Of a DNA stretch of 40,522 nucleotides, positions 10,988-21,245 are shown one piece after another. Source of the stretch: Paramacrobiotus richtersi (lineage: Eukaryota; Tardigrada; Eutardigrada; Parachela; Macrobiotidae); contig JAQGAU010000109.1 of assembly GCA_034698045.1 (NCBI GenBank), positions 1-40,522 on the forward strand, written 5' to 3'. The notes under the pieces are model-generated. The model searched no databases and was not told the DNA's origin. It saw nothing but the letters and a program-made list of their open reading frames with translations. A program made the translations under genes and the position numbers. Every line of letters starts with the position of its first letter. Within the stretch, counting starts at the first letter, position 1.

Positions 10988-12514
10988 GATTCTCTACGTC
11001 GGTGGAGCATATATTTAAGGGCAACACGCAGCAGTAATGAGCGCAAGCGTTCAGTCAAAATCAATATTACATCTATGGTCAATACGCGTAGAATGTATTC
11101 TTTGGAAGCTGCACGCGACTTACATATTGGGCACGAAGCGGTCCAACAAGCACACAACGTTGACGAATACCCACCTTATGAACTATTCGGATCATCTAAA
11201 TCCTGGTAATAAATTACTGGTTCCTGGTAAAGGATCAAGAACGCAGTCCTATTAGACCGATCACATCTGCGAAAAACACTTCCGCAGTGTGGAGTACCGT
11301 AGTACATTTACCCAGCTGAGAGTTACAACGCAGATTGCAAATGTTTATAAACGGAAGTCATGCAGGTGTGAAAGTATAATTAGTACCCATCGTGTCTTTC
11401 TGCACTAGTTGACCAAGACCGACCTATCGCCAACAATTGTGTCTTGTCCAGAGGGAGCACGGAATAACATAACGTGTTCACAATTGTTTATACCTAATTT
11501 GGGCTTTTTGTGGGTGATCTGCTACACGGAAAACTCGGATTGATCGTACAAAGCACTAATCGCAGGCAACGTGACACGCGCGTTTGTGGTAGATGTCTGT
11601 TTGTTCCCGGTTCTTTAACTAATTAAACGCACCGGAACGGGTACTTCAGAAGTATTAGAAGTACTGTAATTCCCATCATTGGAGCTTTGCACACTTGAAA
11701 AAGGTCATAACTTGGCATCGATTGGAAAGCGTCAGCGAACGCACAAGAGAAATGAAAATGCCTTGATCTATTGCCTTACTGCACGCTATGCTACGCGGCG
11801 CGCTAGATAAACCTTTATTGTAATGGGTAAAGGAGTTTGAAGAAAATTCATATTTGTACCGAAGCGAAGGTCTGCATACACTCAGACGAAAATGGTCTTG
11901 CCGTCCTTCTTATCGGTAACGATACCGCAGCTGTTGCGCAGTAATAAAGGGCGCATCCACCCATTTGTCTTCTAACTATGTCCACCGAACTCTTTTTATG
12001 TGTCCGCCCCGCCGGTCATGGGATCAATACTACAGCGATCGTCCACCCGTTCTTCCTCCGAACTATCGAACTAAATTGCTGTGCCCGTACCGTTGGTACC
12101 AGCCGTATTCCACAACAGGACAATGAATTTGGGTGTTTTTTAATGCTTTTATTTTGTGAAGAAATATCGGTCCAACTAGAGAAGGAACTCAGAAAAGGAA
12201 CAGAAACCTACATTCGATAGGTGTAACATATTTCACGAAAATAACTCGTTTTGAATTTTCCACCGGTCTCCTTGGCAACCGTCAGACGCCTGTGTGTTAT
12301 AAATCTTGCTAGCTACTGTAGTCGGCGCCGATGCAGTTCCCGGCGCAGACTGCAGACACCAACAAGGGAAAACCATCAAAAATTTGAGATCATTTTTCAG
12401 TCTTAATTCTAAAATCCATGAATCTGCCCGACTTCCAGTTGTAATCACCGAACAAAAAGCTATTTACGAAGCACAGCGATTCCCGCCTGTCGTACATACA
12501 GTACAACCGATAAC
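10988..12514. other. Upstream region of receptor B with duplicated blocks
   Basis: No gene. The part at 11222-11390 holds the conserved upstream promoter-like block of the array. The part at 11580-12190 resembles 14330-14810 upstream of receptor C (shared TTCTTTAACTAATTA, CCTTACTGCACGC, ACAGGACAAT...TTTGG blocks), so B and C and their flanks arose by tandem duplication. 12300-12514 resembles 15040-15478 downstream of D. Confidence 0.6.
11346..11390 (-). promoter_or_regulatory. Conserved TATA-type upstream block of receptor B
   Basis: Read on the minus strand it is GTACTAATTATACTTTCACACC followed by TGCATGACTTCCGTTTA. The same order (TAATTATA-like box, ACACCTGCA, GACTTCCGTTT) recurs upstream of C, D, E, F and G, about 250-640 bp before each start codon. 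I infer a core promoter with transcription starting near GACTTCC. Confidence 0.5.
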
Positions 12515-13648
12515 TCAGATGCCGGACCAACAACACTTTCTACACATATAATGTGCCAGATCCGAAATGCTTGCGCGAAAGTTGCTCAAGGACAGCGCGA
12601 AAAGAACTGGATCTAAGACCCCTTGAAGTGCATACACAATCCCGCCAACGTTGCGTAACAAAGAGTAATTAGACACGTCCATGAAGTTTGGCATCGCCCA
12701 GTAGATCTGCTCCGGTACCCAACACACCAGAGCTCTGCACGTTAAAAGCGTCAGGATCAGGAACGGACGAACATGCTCATTGTGGTCCTTATTGCGTAGC
12801 AGCCTGGTTCGGCTCTTTGGATGCATTTCGCCCATATCGCCATGCCCGCCTTGCACAATCTACGAAAAATGTAAGTAACAGCCGTTATATATATAATCAT
12901 GGTACAGCCAAAGTTTACCGGATGAGCTGTATTTTCATGGAAAGCAGCCAAATTGACCGCTGTCTCGGGTGCTTTGCTGACATTCCAGATTCTTCTCCTC
13001 GCCAAATGTTTATATAGAATGAACAGATAGGAACACAGCACGAGGACAATCGGCAAACCGAAGCCAACCATGTTAACTACGTTTATATACGCTCTGTTTA
13101 TCATAATTCAGATTTCACCCAGACTCCTTGATTGGCAGCCGATATAACTAAAACGTCGTCTAAAATTAGCATTGGCAAGAAACGATATGAACATACACCA
13201 AACCCCCAAAGCACAACAAAACAGCCACTTTTGTACAGTGTATGTTCCGATACGAAATGGGAAACGTAAGGGCCCAGATACGACTGATGGTAATTACAAC
13301 GTGCATGTGCATTGGCACGGCAGCGAAGACCCACATCTGGTACAGGTAATATGTACAAGCCAGTGGAGACATCAACCAGCGGGAATAGAGCAGGCGAAGG
13401 ACTCCTACGGCTACCGGGTACGCGCTCGCAGCGCAGAAAACGTTAGAGAACAGCAAGCCGATGATGTAAACGGTGAATGACGCGCGAAGACTGCGTTGGT
13501 GTCAAATCAGTGAGAGCATACCAGTGTTGAGAATGGGGTAGAGAATGCACACGATCGTTCTTCCAACCGCGGCAAAATTCCATGTGATCGGATTAGTCTC
13601 TGATGTGCCATCGTTAGAAAAGTTGGAAGCAAATTGGCTTTCATTCAT
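12515..13648 (-). pseudogene. Rhodopsin-like 7TM receptor, paralogue C, heavily broken
   Basis: Minus strand; exon 1 from the ATG at 13648 to 12919 (donor GTAAAC) and exon 2 from about 12830 to 12515. The N-terminus MNESQFASNF and TM1 are readable, then TGA (13502-13504) replaces a Phe codon after TM1. The frame is lost by a one-base deletion near 13178 (YVHIVS..), regained or moved by about four extra bases in the second extracellular loop, and a TGA replaces the conserved loop-2 cysteine codon (13115-13117). A further indel lies just before the NVVNM motif. The exon 2 acceptor AG is missing at the usual place (CATCCAAAGAG). Despite this, TM6-TM7 (VCWVPEQIYW, LDPVLFALSL) remain well conserved, suggesting recent decay. 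Confidence 0.9.
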
Positions 13649-13831
13649 TTGTGCAACTGATTACAGGATAATCGGGCATACAGATATACTGTATTTATCA
13701 ACTGGTTGCAGCAGCAAAATTATAAGGTGAATGTTTACTGTTTAGTTTATATGATGAATTGTATGGGCTCGATCAGATCTTTGGTTGATAAATAGGAACA
13801 CAGTTCGTTTTTAGAATTTGTAGTCGACAAA

Positions 13832-14047
13832 TTAGTCTCTCGACGTGCTTTGGCTAAACTGGAATCGAGCTCTGAGAGAGATCAACCCGATGAGCTGCCC
13901 CAATTGCAGATAATCTGGTTCCTGGTACAGGATTTGCTCAAGAGCAGACTGAACACATCTGCCAGAAACGCTTGCGTAATGTGAATTAAACTTGCCAAAA
14001 GGAGCGTCGTTAGCCGCATTTTGAAAAGCATCGTAAACGGGAGTCAT
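13832..14047 (-). other. Open upstream block of receptor C (71 codons)
   Basis: On the minus strand an ATG just after the TATA-like block opens a 71-codon frame containing CVQSALEQILYQEPD. Related open stretches occur upstream of D (CVQCTLEQILNQEQEDL), E (SALEQIRHQEENDQQ) and G (PASEQILHQEQDDPQ), each at the corresponding distance before the receptor. Ends and starts are not conserved, so it may be a decayed upstream coding exon or simply a duplicated 5' leader. I do not call it a gene. Confidence 0.3.
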
Positions 14048-14082
14048 ACAAGCTTAAGTGTGAAATATAATCAGCACCTGTA
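14034..14082 (-). promoter_or_regulatory. Conserved TATA-type upstream block of receptor C
   Basis: Minus-strand reading: GGTGCTGATTATATTTCACAC, then TTGTATGACTCCCGTTTACG. It matches the block upstream of B, D, E, F and G and is about 390-430 bp from the C start codon. Confidence 0.5.
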
Positions 14083-15478
14083 GTATTGTGCTGGTGTGCA
14101 TTGGTCCATTTGTGTGACACGCAAAATCCAGTCGTACATCAGATGTGTCCCACCCGGAAAGGTCACAGTACGTTATTCCATGTTTTTACAATTACAAATG
14201 CGCTGGTAATAATTTTCGCCTGTTGTAGCTGATGATCGAGAGGGAGAAAAGTTCTGAAGTGATTGAAATTCGCAGTATGCATGGCTCAGCGTAGGCAACA
14301 CGGCACGCGCCTTTGCGGTAGCTGGACATTCAGTCGCGGTTCTTTAACTAATTAGAAGCATAAAAATAGTTGAAATAATTCCCATAAGTGGACCTATGCA
14401 CGTGTGACTGAACTGCAACTTGAGATAAATTCGGGAAATGAACGCAGTGGTCGTGAAGTGAAAATTTGATAGCTGTTCACCCTGTTTCCTTACTGCACAT
14501 TCTGCTGCGCGGCCCATCAAAGGCCTTGAGCGTTATAGAAAATGTGTCTTGGAGGAAATCATGTTCGTGAGAAGCGAAACAAAAGTATATATAATTCTAT
14601 ACTTACCGTGAAATGGCTTTTGGTCACTCTCGTCGGTAAGGGGACCGCAACTATTGCGCAACAGCACAGTATTGTCCACTCGTTTGTTTTCTACACTCAC
14701 CGAACCATTCTTTTGTGCCCGTGGGGTGAGTCACGGAACCAAACCTTTTCCGCGACAGGACAATTTATTTGGTTGCTGCTTTCATACTTTCTATTTTAAT
14801 GTTCAAAATTTGTGGAGCCATGGGGTTGCAACAAGCGCCAGCAGTGTTGTATTATTTACGGCTTTTGTCTGTCAAAGAGGGAGTCGCATACCAGTCCAAA
14901 TGTCATACAAAATCACGGTCATTACATTCGTGAAGTGACTGGAATAATAAAATTACACGACACTACATTTCACTAAATAATTCATATTCTGTTTTTGGTA
15001 ACTGCATGGCGGGCGACTATGTGCCATGAATGTTGCTAGTAGTAACTATTCGGCGTTGATGCAGCTCCTGGGCTGTGTATTAAAGTATGCACTGTTATCA
15101 CAACTGCAAATGCCATAATTTTAGTCATTTCTGTTTTTTTCTGGACGCTAACCAACTGAAAAAACAGTTAAATTGTGTCGTAGTTCGTTAAATTGTATGT
15201 GGGTGTACGGAACTAGGTGTGCCGACATCGATTTTACTACAACAAAAGTCTTCCAATTATGTCAAAAAAATCGCGGGAAACTTACGGAATAACGTACAAT
15301 CGATGCAAACCTCTGATGAAGTCTTTATTCGCTAAAAACCCAGGTGCGGGGGCCAACAAAGGAAAACAGCAAAATCAAAAATAAATACGTATGTGCTAGA
15401 TTTCCAAACGTTATCACTGAATAAAAAAGCTGTTGAAAAGGTATGGCGACTCCCGCCTGTCGTAGGTACATCTTAAAC

Positions 15479-17114
15479 TCATTCAACGGGACAACAATAT
15501 TTTCTACAGATATTTGCAATGCTTGCTCGAAAGCTGCTCAAGGACAGGGCGAAAAGAACTGGATCTAAGAAGCCTTGCAGTGCAAACAGAATCATACCAA
15601 TGTTGTGTAGTAGTAAGTAATCAGTCACGTCCATGAAGATATACATCGTATTGAAGGTTTGATCCGGTACCCAGCACACCAGCACACTGCACGTTAACAA
15701 TGTCAAGACGAGGAAGGGACGAACTTGCTCTTTAGGGCCGTTACTTGGTAACTCTCCAGTTCGGTTCCTTGACTGCACCTTAAACGATTGCAAAATGTAA
15801 GTTTAGTTGTCAAAGATGAATGTTTTGTTCCACCACTGTAGCTCCCAAGTCCCGAGACACAAAGTGATGATTTTTTCGTCTATGCACGCATGCATGATCC
15901 AAGGCACAATTACACTTACTGCGCTGCTTCCCGGGGTCTGGCTTTTTCGCTGCTGGCTGTGGTAACTGATAACTAACAAGTAAACCCCGCCACGTGTCAA
16001 ATTCGCAAAAATTGACGACATATATCAATAAAGTCTACTAAATCCACTGAATCTGGTTCATTTTTTTAATTAACACCAGTACAAACGGCGACAAGTTATT
16101 AATCTTCGAAATCGTTAACATGTAAATTGGTTTAACAAAGCGGTCTATGAAGGATGGATCAGCAAGATTACGAGCTTCATCCGATTGCCATAGACCGCTG
16201 GTTGGACCAACTTACGCATTGACAACTTTGAAGATTCATAACTGGTTCGAAGATTCGTCACCGTTTGCACTGGTGGTAATATAGAAAATTTAGTAGATTC
16301 AATGGATTTATTAGACTTTATTGATACATGTCGTCTAGTTTTGCGAATATGACGCGTGGCACACTGGCAGGGTTTACTTGCAAGTGTAAGCGGATTGAAA
16401 CTGGAGAATAGGCCTGCTTAGCACTATTTCGTCTACAGTTTTACTTACATCCCTTATTGTCCTTCTCGCCAGCTGTTTGTACAGAATGAACGGATACGAA
16501 CACACAACCACAACAATCGGCAAATTGAATGCAATCATGTCGAGTACAATTCCATACGTAAGTTGCTTCAAAAAATTCACAGCACACCCATGCACGTCTA
16601 ATGGCAGCCGGTACGATACTTCATCTATGATTAGCAACGGCATGGCTAGGGCATGAACATATAGCACGTTCCCACAGCACACCAAAACAGAGACTTTTGT
16701 ACAGTGTATATTGCGATACGAAACGGGAAACGCCAGGGCCCAGATGCGATTGATAGATATTAAAACGTGCATGTTCATTGGCACAGCACCGAAGACCGTG
16801 ATCTGGTACAAGTAGAAACGACATGCTGACTCCGACATCCACCAACGGGAATAGATTAGGCGTAGGATTTCTAACGGATACTGGCCTGCAGTGTAAAAGA
16901 TGTTGGTTAACAGCAAACCGATAATGTAGACGGTAAATGGAGGGCGAAGGCTGCGATGATAAAAAATCAACGAGAGCATCCCGATGTTGGAAAGAAGTTG
17001 GAGAATGCAGAATATCATTCGCCCAATCGCGGCAAAATTTCATGTGACTCCGTCAGCGTCTGCTGACAATTGTGAGTGGTTGTTTGAAATGTTGACATCA
17101 TTGGATATCATCAT
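15479..17114 (-). pseudogene. Rhodopsin-like 7TM receptor, paralogue D, one nonsense codon
   Basis: Minus strand. From the ATG at 17114 the N-terminus (with N-glycosylation sites) runs to codon 25, where TGA (17042-17040) replaces the Trp of the invariant (T)WNFAA motif just before TM1. Everything after it is open: TM1-TM5 with NRIWALAFPVSYR, conserved loop cysteines, and exon 2 (15772-15479) with VCWVPDQ and LDPVLFALSL. The best phase-0 donor is GTAAGT at 16448, which would end exon 1 at 16449, earlier than in A, F and G; the usual donor position lies beside a 404-bp palindrome in the intron. Use of the Met at 17018 would bypass the stop but remove the glycosylated N-terminus and the start of TM1. 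I call it a probable young pseudogene; a functional short form is possible. Confidence 0.75.
15977..16380. mobile_element. 404-bp imperfect palindrome (foldback/MITE-like) in the receptor D intron
   Basis: Two arms of roughly 190 bp are inverted copies of each other, meeting near 16178. Matching blocks include CAAGTAAACC at both extreme ends, ATTCGCAAAA.T.GACGACAT, ATCAATAAAGTCTA.TAAATCCA, ATCTTCGAA and GCGGTCTATG around the centre. No open frame of note is inside. No other copy is seen in the window and no clear target duplication is visible, so it could be a foldback transposon or an inverted duplication. One end abuts the place where the receptor's splice donor is expected. Confidence 0.8.
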
Positions 17115-17474
17115 ATCGACCGATTGTCGGTCATACCTGTACACGGCAGGAAAGCTTCGTGTTCGTGTTATTTGAACATGTACTTATTCTACTCGGAACG
17201 ATTGATAACTGACATTTAGTGGTAAATAGAACTCTTGCCATTGACTCACAATGCATACTAGGGTTGCAGTCCGAACTAGACTGATTAGGTGTTCTCATGT
17301 GAATGGTGACAAATAGTTATATCAGCAAGGATGTGAGATTCTCAGGTTAGAGGTCCTCCTGTTCTTGATTAAGGATTTGCTCAAGAGTACACTGAACACA
17401 TCTGCGAGTACGCTTCCGCAGTGTGGATTAAATGCATCATAGGGATAGTCTTGCCGCTACTGCAAAAATGTCCG

Positions 17475-17510
17475 TATTAACGGAAGTTAAGCAGGTGTGA
17501 ATTATACCAA
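17475..17510 (-). promoter_or_regulatory. Conserved upstream block of receptor D, near copy
   Basis: Minus strand: GGTATAATTCACACCTGC followed by TTAACTTCCGTTAATACGG. It lies about 370 bp from the D start codon. Confidence 0.45.
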
Positions 17511-17814
17511 CCGGGGCGCATACCGAAGACATATAGGCCGGCAAAAATATCTTGGATAACTGTTGAATTGAATACCCGTGCCACATTTTGAAACTGGTAG
17601 CGAAGCTTGCTATCGTTCGTATGTTTTTGACTGACAAAGATATTAAGCTAGTGAACTGTTCAGCTCGCAGTCAGCTTGTTCCTAGTGGAGGCTTTGCTCA
17701 AGCGGGGATTCGCAGCAGATTGAACACCAGCTGCGAGAAACACTTCCTCAATGTGGATTAACTTCAGCAAAAGGCACGTCGTTGCCATAAACAGCACTGC
17801 CCAAAGATCTTCGT

Positions 17815-17880
17815 AAACGGAGGTCTTACAGGCTGTAAGTCCAGCCGTACAGGTGCGAATTATGATTGACAATTTAACAC
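17815..17880 (-). promoter_or_regulatory. Conserved upstream block of receptor D, far copy
   Basis: Minus strand: GGTGTTAAATTGTCAATCATAATTCGCACCTGTA, with GACCTCCGTTTACG further on. It is a second, more diverged copy; the GGAAGTGTTTCTCGCAG...AATC segment follows at about 17690-17760. Confidence 0.45.
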
Positions 17881-18311
17881 CAATCATGTTGTTGCGCAGC
17901 GTGCATTAGTCCACTTTGCATGACAGACACACCAGTCGAGAAACAGATCAGTCCCGTCGAGAGGGATTCTTGAACGGATCACGTGTGCTCACGATAAAGG
18001 GCAGAATCCAAATTTCGTTAAGAATTTAGAATTTGGACAATGATCAGCTAAGCAAACAACTTTTGATCTGTTCGTAATTCACGGTAAGCACGCCTCACCG
18101 GAAAGGAAAACAGCGCGTGCCATTCCAAAAAATTAATGTGGGTTCCCGTAGTTGCCGGATCTGTGACAACTTAGCCAGGGAAATGCGTACCCGTGCAAAA
18201 AAAATCCAGTCACTGTATTTGAGATATTCATGCCTGGATTTATGGATGCTACCCTGAATCTAAACTGGACATATCATTTGGCAAGCGAACGCAAATGAAA
18301 ACTCTTGGCAC

Positions 18312-19251
18312 CCCGACATTTCGTACCAGAAAAAACTCGTACCAGTACTTCGTACCTGGGCAGTCCGAAATAACGTCCTTTTTGGAGCAACGTTTTTCTT
18401 TTATTTTATTAAAGGCAGATCGGCCGCCGTGTTCGGCGATATGCCGAATGTTATGGCGCGGATGAATTAGCGAGATCAGATTGGTTGTTGTCAGTTGCAC
18501 ACTTAACATTTGAAAACTCCTGTGTAACGTGTTCGCCAGCGATGTTATTGAAGAGGGAGTAAAGTCTTATATAGAAAAAGTAGAACGTCTGTACCAGTGA
18601 ATCTACGGAATTTACACCGCAAACTACCCGCTACTTCGCTGCTCGCAGTACTACAATGGCGCCCGTATCAGAGAAAAATGTAACGTCGATAAACTGCCAG
18701 ATCTTTACCACTGAGCGTCTTTTAAAACGTCCATTGTATCGTCAGCTGATTGAAAAGTCATGAAAGGTGCTCGGTTACAAAAAAAGTTAAAGGGTTGACC
18801 TTTGAATGGTTAAAATTAACAGCGTATATTGTGCAAATGGGTTAAAGCCTTGAACGCCCTCGGGTCATGATGCACTGGTGGTTTATTTCCCGCTCCCTTT
18901 CATGGCAATATCTATGTTTCCTCTACATTTCTCCGAACAGGGCCGGCTGGGTATCCGTTATGTACTTTTTATCACAGTTCCGGACAACTTCCTTATTCAA
19001 AGTTCAAGCTTTCAAAATATTTACATGTACTGTGGCCCTGTACCAACAAATAAAAGTAATGACGCTAACTAGTTAAAACTGGTAAACCTTTGCGAGTATG
19101 CTTACTTGGCTTACAAATGTCCGCTAACTTGTAACATATATTAATTAATAGCATGTAGCAAACGTTCCACATTTTTCAGGTGGTCGGTACCAGATGTCAC
19201 GGTACGAGAAAGTACAGTACGGTACGAGATTTTCTGGCACGAACTGTCGGG
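18312..19251. mobile_element. Non-autonomous DNA transposon with CCCGACA ends, about 940 bp
   Basis: The ends are inverted copies: CCCGACATTTCGTACCAGAAAA on the left and, reverse complemented, CCCGACAGTTCGTGCCAGAAAA on the right, followed by GTACC/GTACG-rich arms on both sides. The inner sequence has no transposase-like frame. The same flanking sequence occurs without the element at about 25070-25090, which places the left insertion edge. The target duplication is unclear; AC is present on both sides (18310-18311 and 19252-19253). Confidence 0.7.
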
Positions 19252-19530
19252 ACGCGCGATAAACATGGTGCTGTTCGTAATATTTCCTCGTTTACAGATC
19301 CAAACCATGAGATGTATACCGTGAGTAATAACTGATCAACATCAGATTTTTGTGTATTTTATGTACCGTTGTTCATACTTCTTACATCAGTCTTATATGT
19401 ATGATCACCCTGTTTTTTAATATGTGATCTCATGTACATATATTGATGTATGGCACCTGGTGGACCGAAATGGTCAGAGGAATAAACTTGTCTTGTCTTG
19501 CCACGCAAACTGAACCATTGCGCAGTAACA

Positions 19531-19575
19531 GGATAAAGTGTTATTTATATTTTCATCTGCACGGCTTCCGTTTGC
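19531..19575 (+). promoter_or_regulatory. Conserved TATA-type upstream block of pseudogene E
   Basis: GGATAAAGTGTTATTTATATTTTCATCTGCACGGCTTCCG aligns with the F block GGATAAGGTGTTAATTATAATTTACTTCTGCACGACTTCCG. Confidence 0.5.
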
Positions 19576-19922
19576 GCAGATCCGGCAGCCGGATTGCACT
19601 ACCGTAGATGCAACTGGATTTTGGCGAGTATCTTTTGCAGTTGCTAGGATAACGTTTGTCGGTATGTCCAATCCATATTTTTGTCGCAGCCGGGTGTTGT
19701 CTGCTCTTGAGCAAATCCGTCACCAGGAAGAAAATGACCAGCAAGCTGAGCAGTTCGCAAGCCTGATATAGGTAATTGTCAGTTGTCATAATGTTCTGGG
19801 TTAACTGAGCTATGGCCCTCCCAACATCACAACTGCAGCCTCTGCTGCGCGGTGTACAGTACGTTGACCGAGATCTATACAACTGGTATTTAGTAAGCAC
19901 CAGCACCTCGAAGTATTCGACA

Positions 19923-19940
19923 ATGCTCCGCGTCAAATAA
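19923..19940 (+). promoter_or_regulatory. Upstream ORF in leader of pseudogene E (MLRVK-stop)
   Basis: ATG CTC CGC GTC AAA TAA. Aligned with the five-codon uORFs before F (MLLVE) and G (MLRAE), about 230 bp before the lost start codon. Followed by the shared TTTCAGTATCACGGA element. Confidence 0.4.
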
Positions 19941-20165
19941 TAATACGTTTCAGTATCACGGAGGAGACCCGAAGCTCTACATTTCTGTAATGTGTTGCGG
20001 CGGCATAATAATTTAATAGTAATGACCGCTGGCTAATGAGCCAAACAACAACTAACTGTCAATACAGCAGAAACAATAGGACACTATGTAGCACAGTTGC
20101 TAAAACCATTCGAACATATAATTATCCATATAATCTCGATACTGCCATATACCACAAATTCAGAC

Positions 20166-20471
20166 ATAAATGCCAGCCAGTTTGTTTTTAACATGTTTAA
20201 CAATCGCTCATCAGATACCTACCCGGTTACATGGAATTTTGGCGGAATAGGACGAGCGATCTTCGGCACTTTACAGATCGTTTCGAACATTGGAATGTTG
20301 TCGATGTTTTTCCACCAACGCAATTTGCGGACGTCATTTAGCATCTAACTTATCGGTTTACTGTTGGCCAACATCTTTTACGCTATGGGCCTTGGTCCGT
20401 TGGCAATCCTTCGCCTAATTTATTCTCATTGGTTGGTGTCTAAGTCATATGTAGTTTTTGCTCACTCATTC
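20166..20471 (+). pseudogene. Rhodopsin-like 7TM receptor, paralogue E, truncated
   Basis: Closest to F. The start codon is ATA (20166-20168) where F has ATG, although an upstream in-frame ATG exists at 20097. The N-terminus, WNFGGIGR and TM1 are readable. TAA at 20346-20348 replaces the Tyr codon of SVYLIGLL. TM2 continues (LIGLLLANIFYAMG..LAILRLIYSHW). A one-base deletion follows, and homology ends inside TM3 at about 20470. TM3-TM7 are absent, replaced by unrelated DNA and a CGCGCG-rich element. This locus cannot make a receptor. Confidence 0.93.
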
Positions 20472-20634
20472 TGCACGACAACAGTTTGGCAGGCAGTAGT
20501 TTGGGACGTCACTTGTTGGGACACTGTATCCGATTCCCGTGTCGCAGGTTCTGCCAGAAATGCCGGACATACCGCGCATCTGGCAGAGACAGAAAGCGGA
20601 ATCATTATGCCTTTCTTGAGCAGCGCGGAAATAT

Positions 20635-21245
20635 TTTTGGTCAGTTCTGCGCGCGAGATATTTTCCCGCGCGTAGCTAATCGGCCTCGCGCGAGAGATCA
20701 CCCGCGTTGTGGAACCGTAATGAAATGGCCACGCGCGAGATATACGAAAATAAAAAGTTAAACCAAGAACCTACATCAAGAAACTAAGTTTAGAAACTAA
20801 AAAACTGAACCAAGAAACTAAAAGAATGTAAACTAAGATGCTGAATTAGAAAATCGAAACATAGCAACTAAGAACTAAACGAAGAAGACAAACTAAGAAT
20901 TTATGACAGTAATGTAAAGAAAGTGAACTAAGAAGCAAAAGCAAGAAAGCAAAACTTAAAAACTAGGAAAATAACCACGAAAAAATTAAGAAACAAAGAA
21001 GTACAACTGAGAAATCAACACCAAGAAACAAAAAAGGTAATCGAAGATATTAACCAGGAGGCTAAACTTAGAAAGTTAGAAAATAACACGGAGGAAGTAG
21101 GAAAGTCTAATAGCAAGCTTACGAAGAAACAAAACTATTGATCTCGCGCATAGTCAATTCGCGACTCTTTGGCTTTATGCGAGAAATCTCTCGCGCGTAG
21201 CCGATTGACTACGCGCGGGAACACTTTCGCGCGTAGCCACTTCGT
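20635..21245. mobile_element. CGCGCG-rich inverted-repeat element with A-rich core
   Basis: The arms (about 20640-20750 and 21135-21240) are inverted relatives: both contain TTCCCGCGCGTAG followed by TAATCGG or TCAATCGG and a CGCGCGAGAGAT block. The core (20755-21130) is a strand-biased, A-rich tract of degenerate AACTAAG / AACCAAGAAAC units with no coding content. It lies just downstream of the break in receptor E and is probably a non-autonomous transposon. Exact ends and target duplication are not visible. 20471-20634 between receptor E and this element is of unknown origin. Confidence 0.6.

Larger units (their letters stand above)
13649..15478. other. Upstream of receptor C and downstream of receptor D
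   Basis: No independent gene supported. 13832-14082 holds the conserved upstream block, here open for 71 codons from 14047. 14330-14810 is the duplicate of 11580-12190. 15040-15478 resembles the 3' flank of C. The rest is featureless to my reading. Confidence 0.5.
17115..18311. other. Upstream region of receptor D with two copies of the upstream block
   Basis: No independent gene. Two copies of the conserved receptor upstream block are present on the minus strand (near: about 17366-17510; far: about 17690-17880), the only locus with a tandem pair. 18155-18310 is related to 24945-25090 and, in part, to sequence upstream of B and C. Confidence 0.55.
19252..20165 (+). other. 5' flank of receptor pseudogene E
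   Basis: No gene. From about 19497 the sequence is homologous to the flank of F (about 21700-22029) and G: TATA-type block at 19531-19575, CTTCCGTTTGCGCAGATCCGGCAGCCGG, the LEQIRHQEEND open stretch, and the conserved leader with uORF at 19923. Confidence 0.6.

Noticed and set aside
13172-13480. Plus-strand open frame of 102 codons over receptor C
   Set aside because: It is antisense to conserved receptor sequence and has no independent support; similar shadows occur over A, D, G and I.
18867-19076. Two overlapping frames inside the CCCGACA element
   Set aside because: Too short and unlike any transposase; the element looks non-autonomous.
20364-20675. 103-codon frame after the stop in E as a gene of its own
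   Set aside because: Its first third is receptor TM2 sequence and the rest runs into the CGCGCG-rich element.
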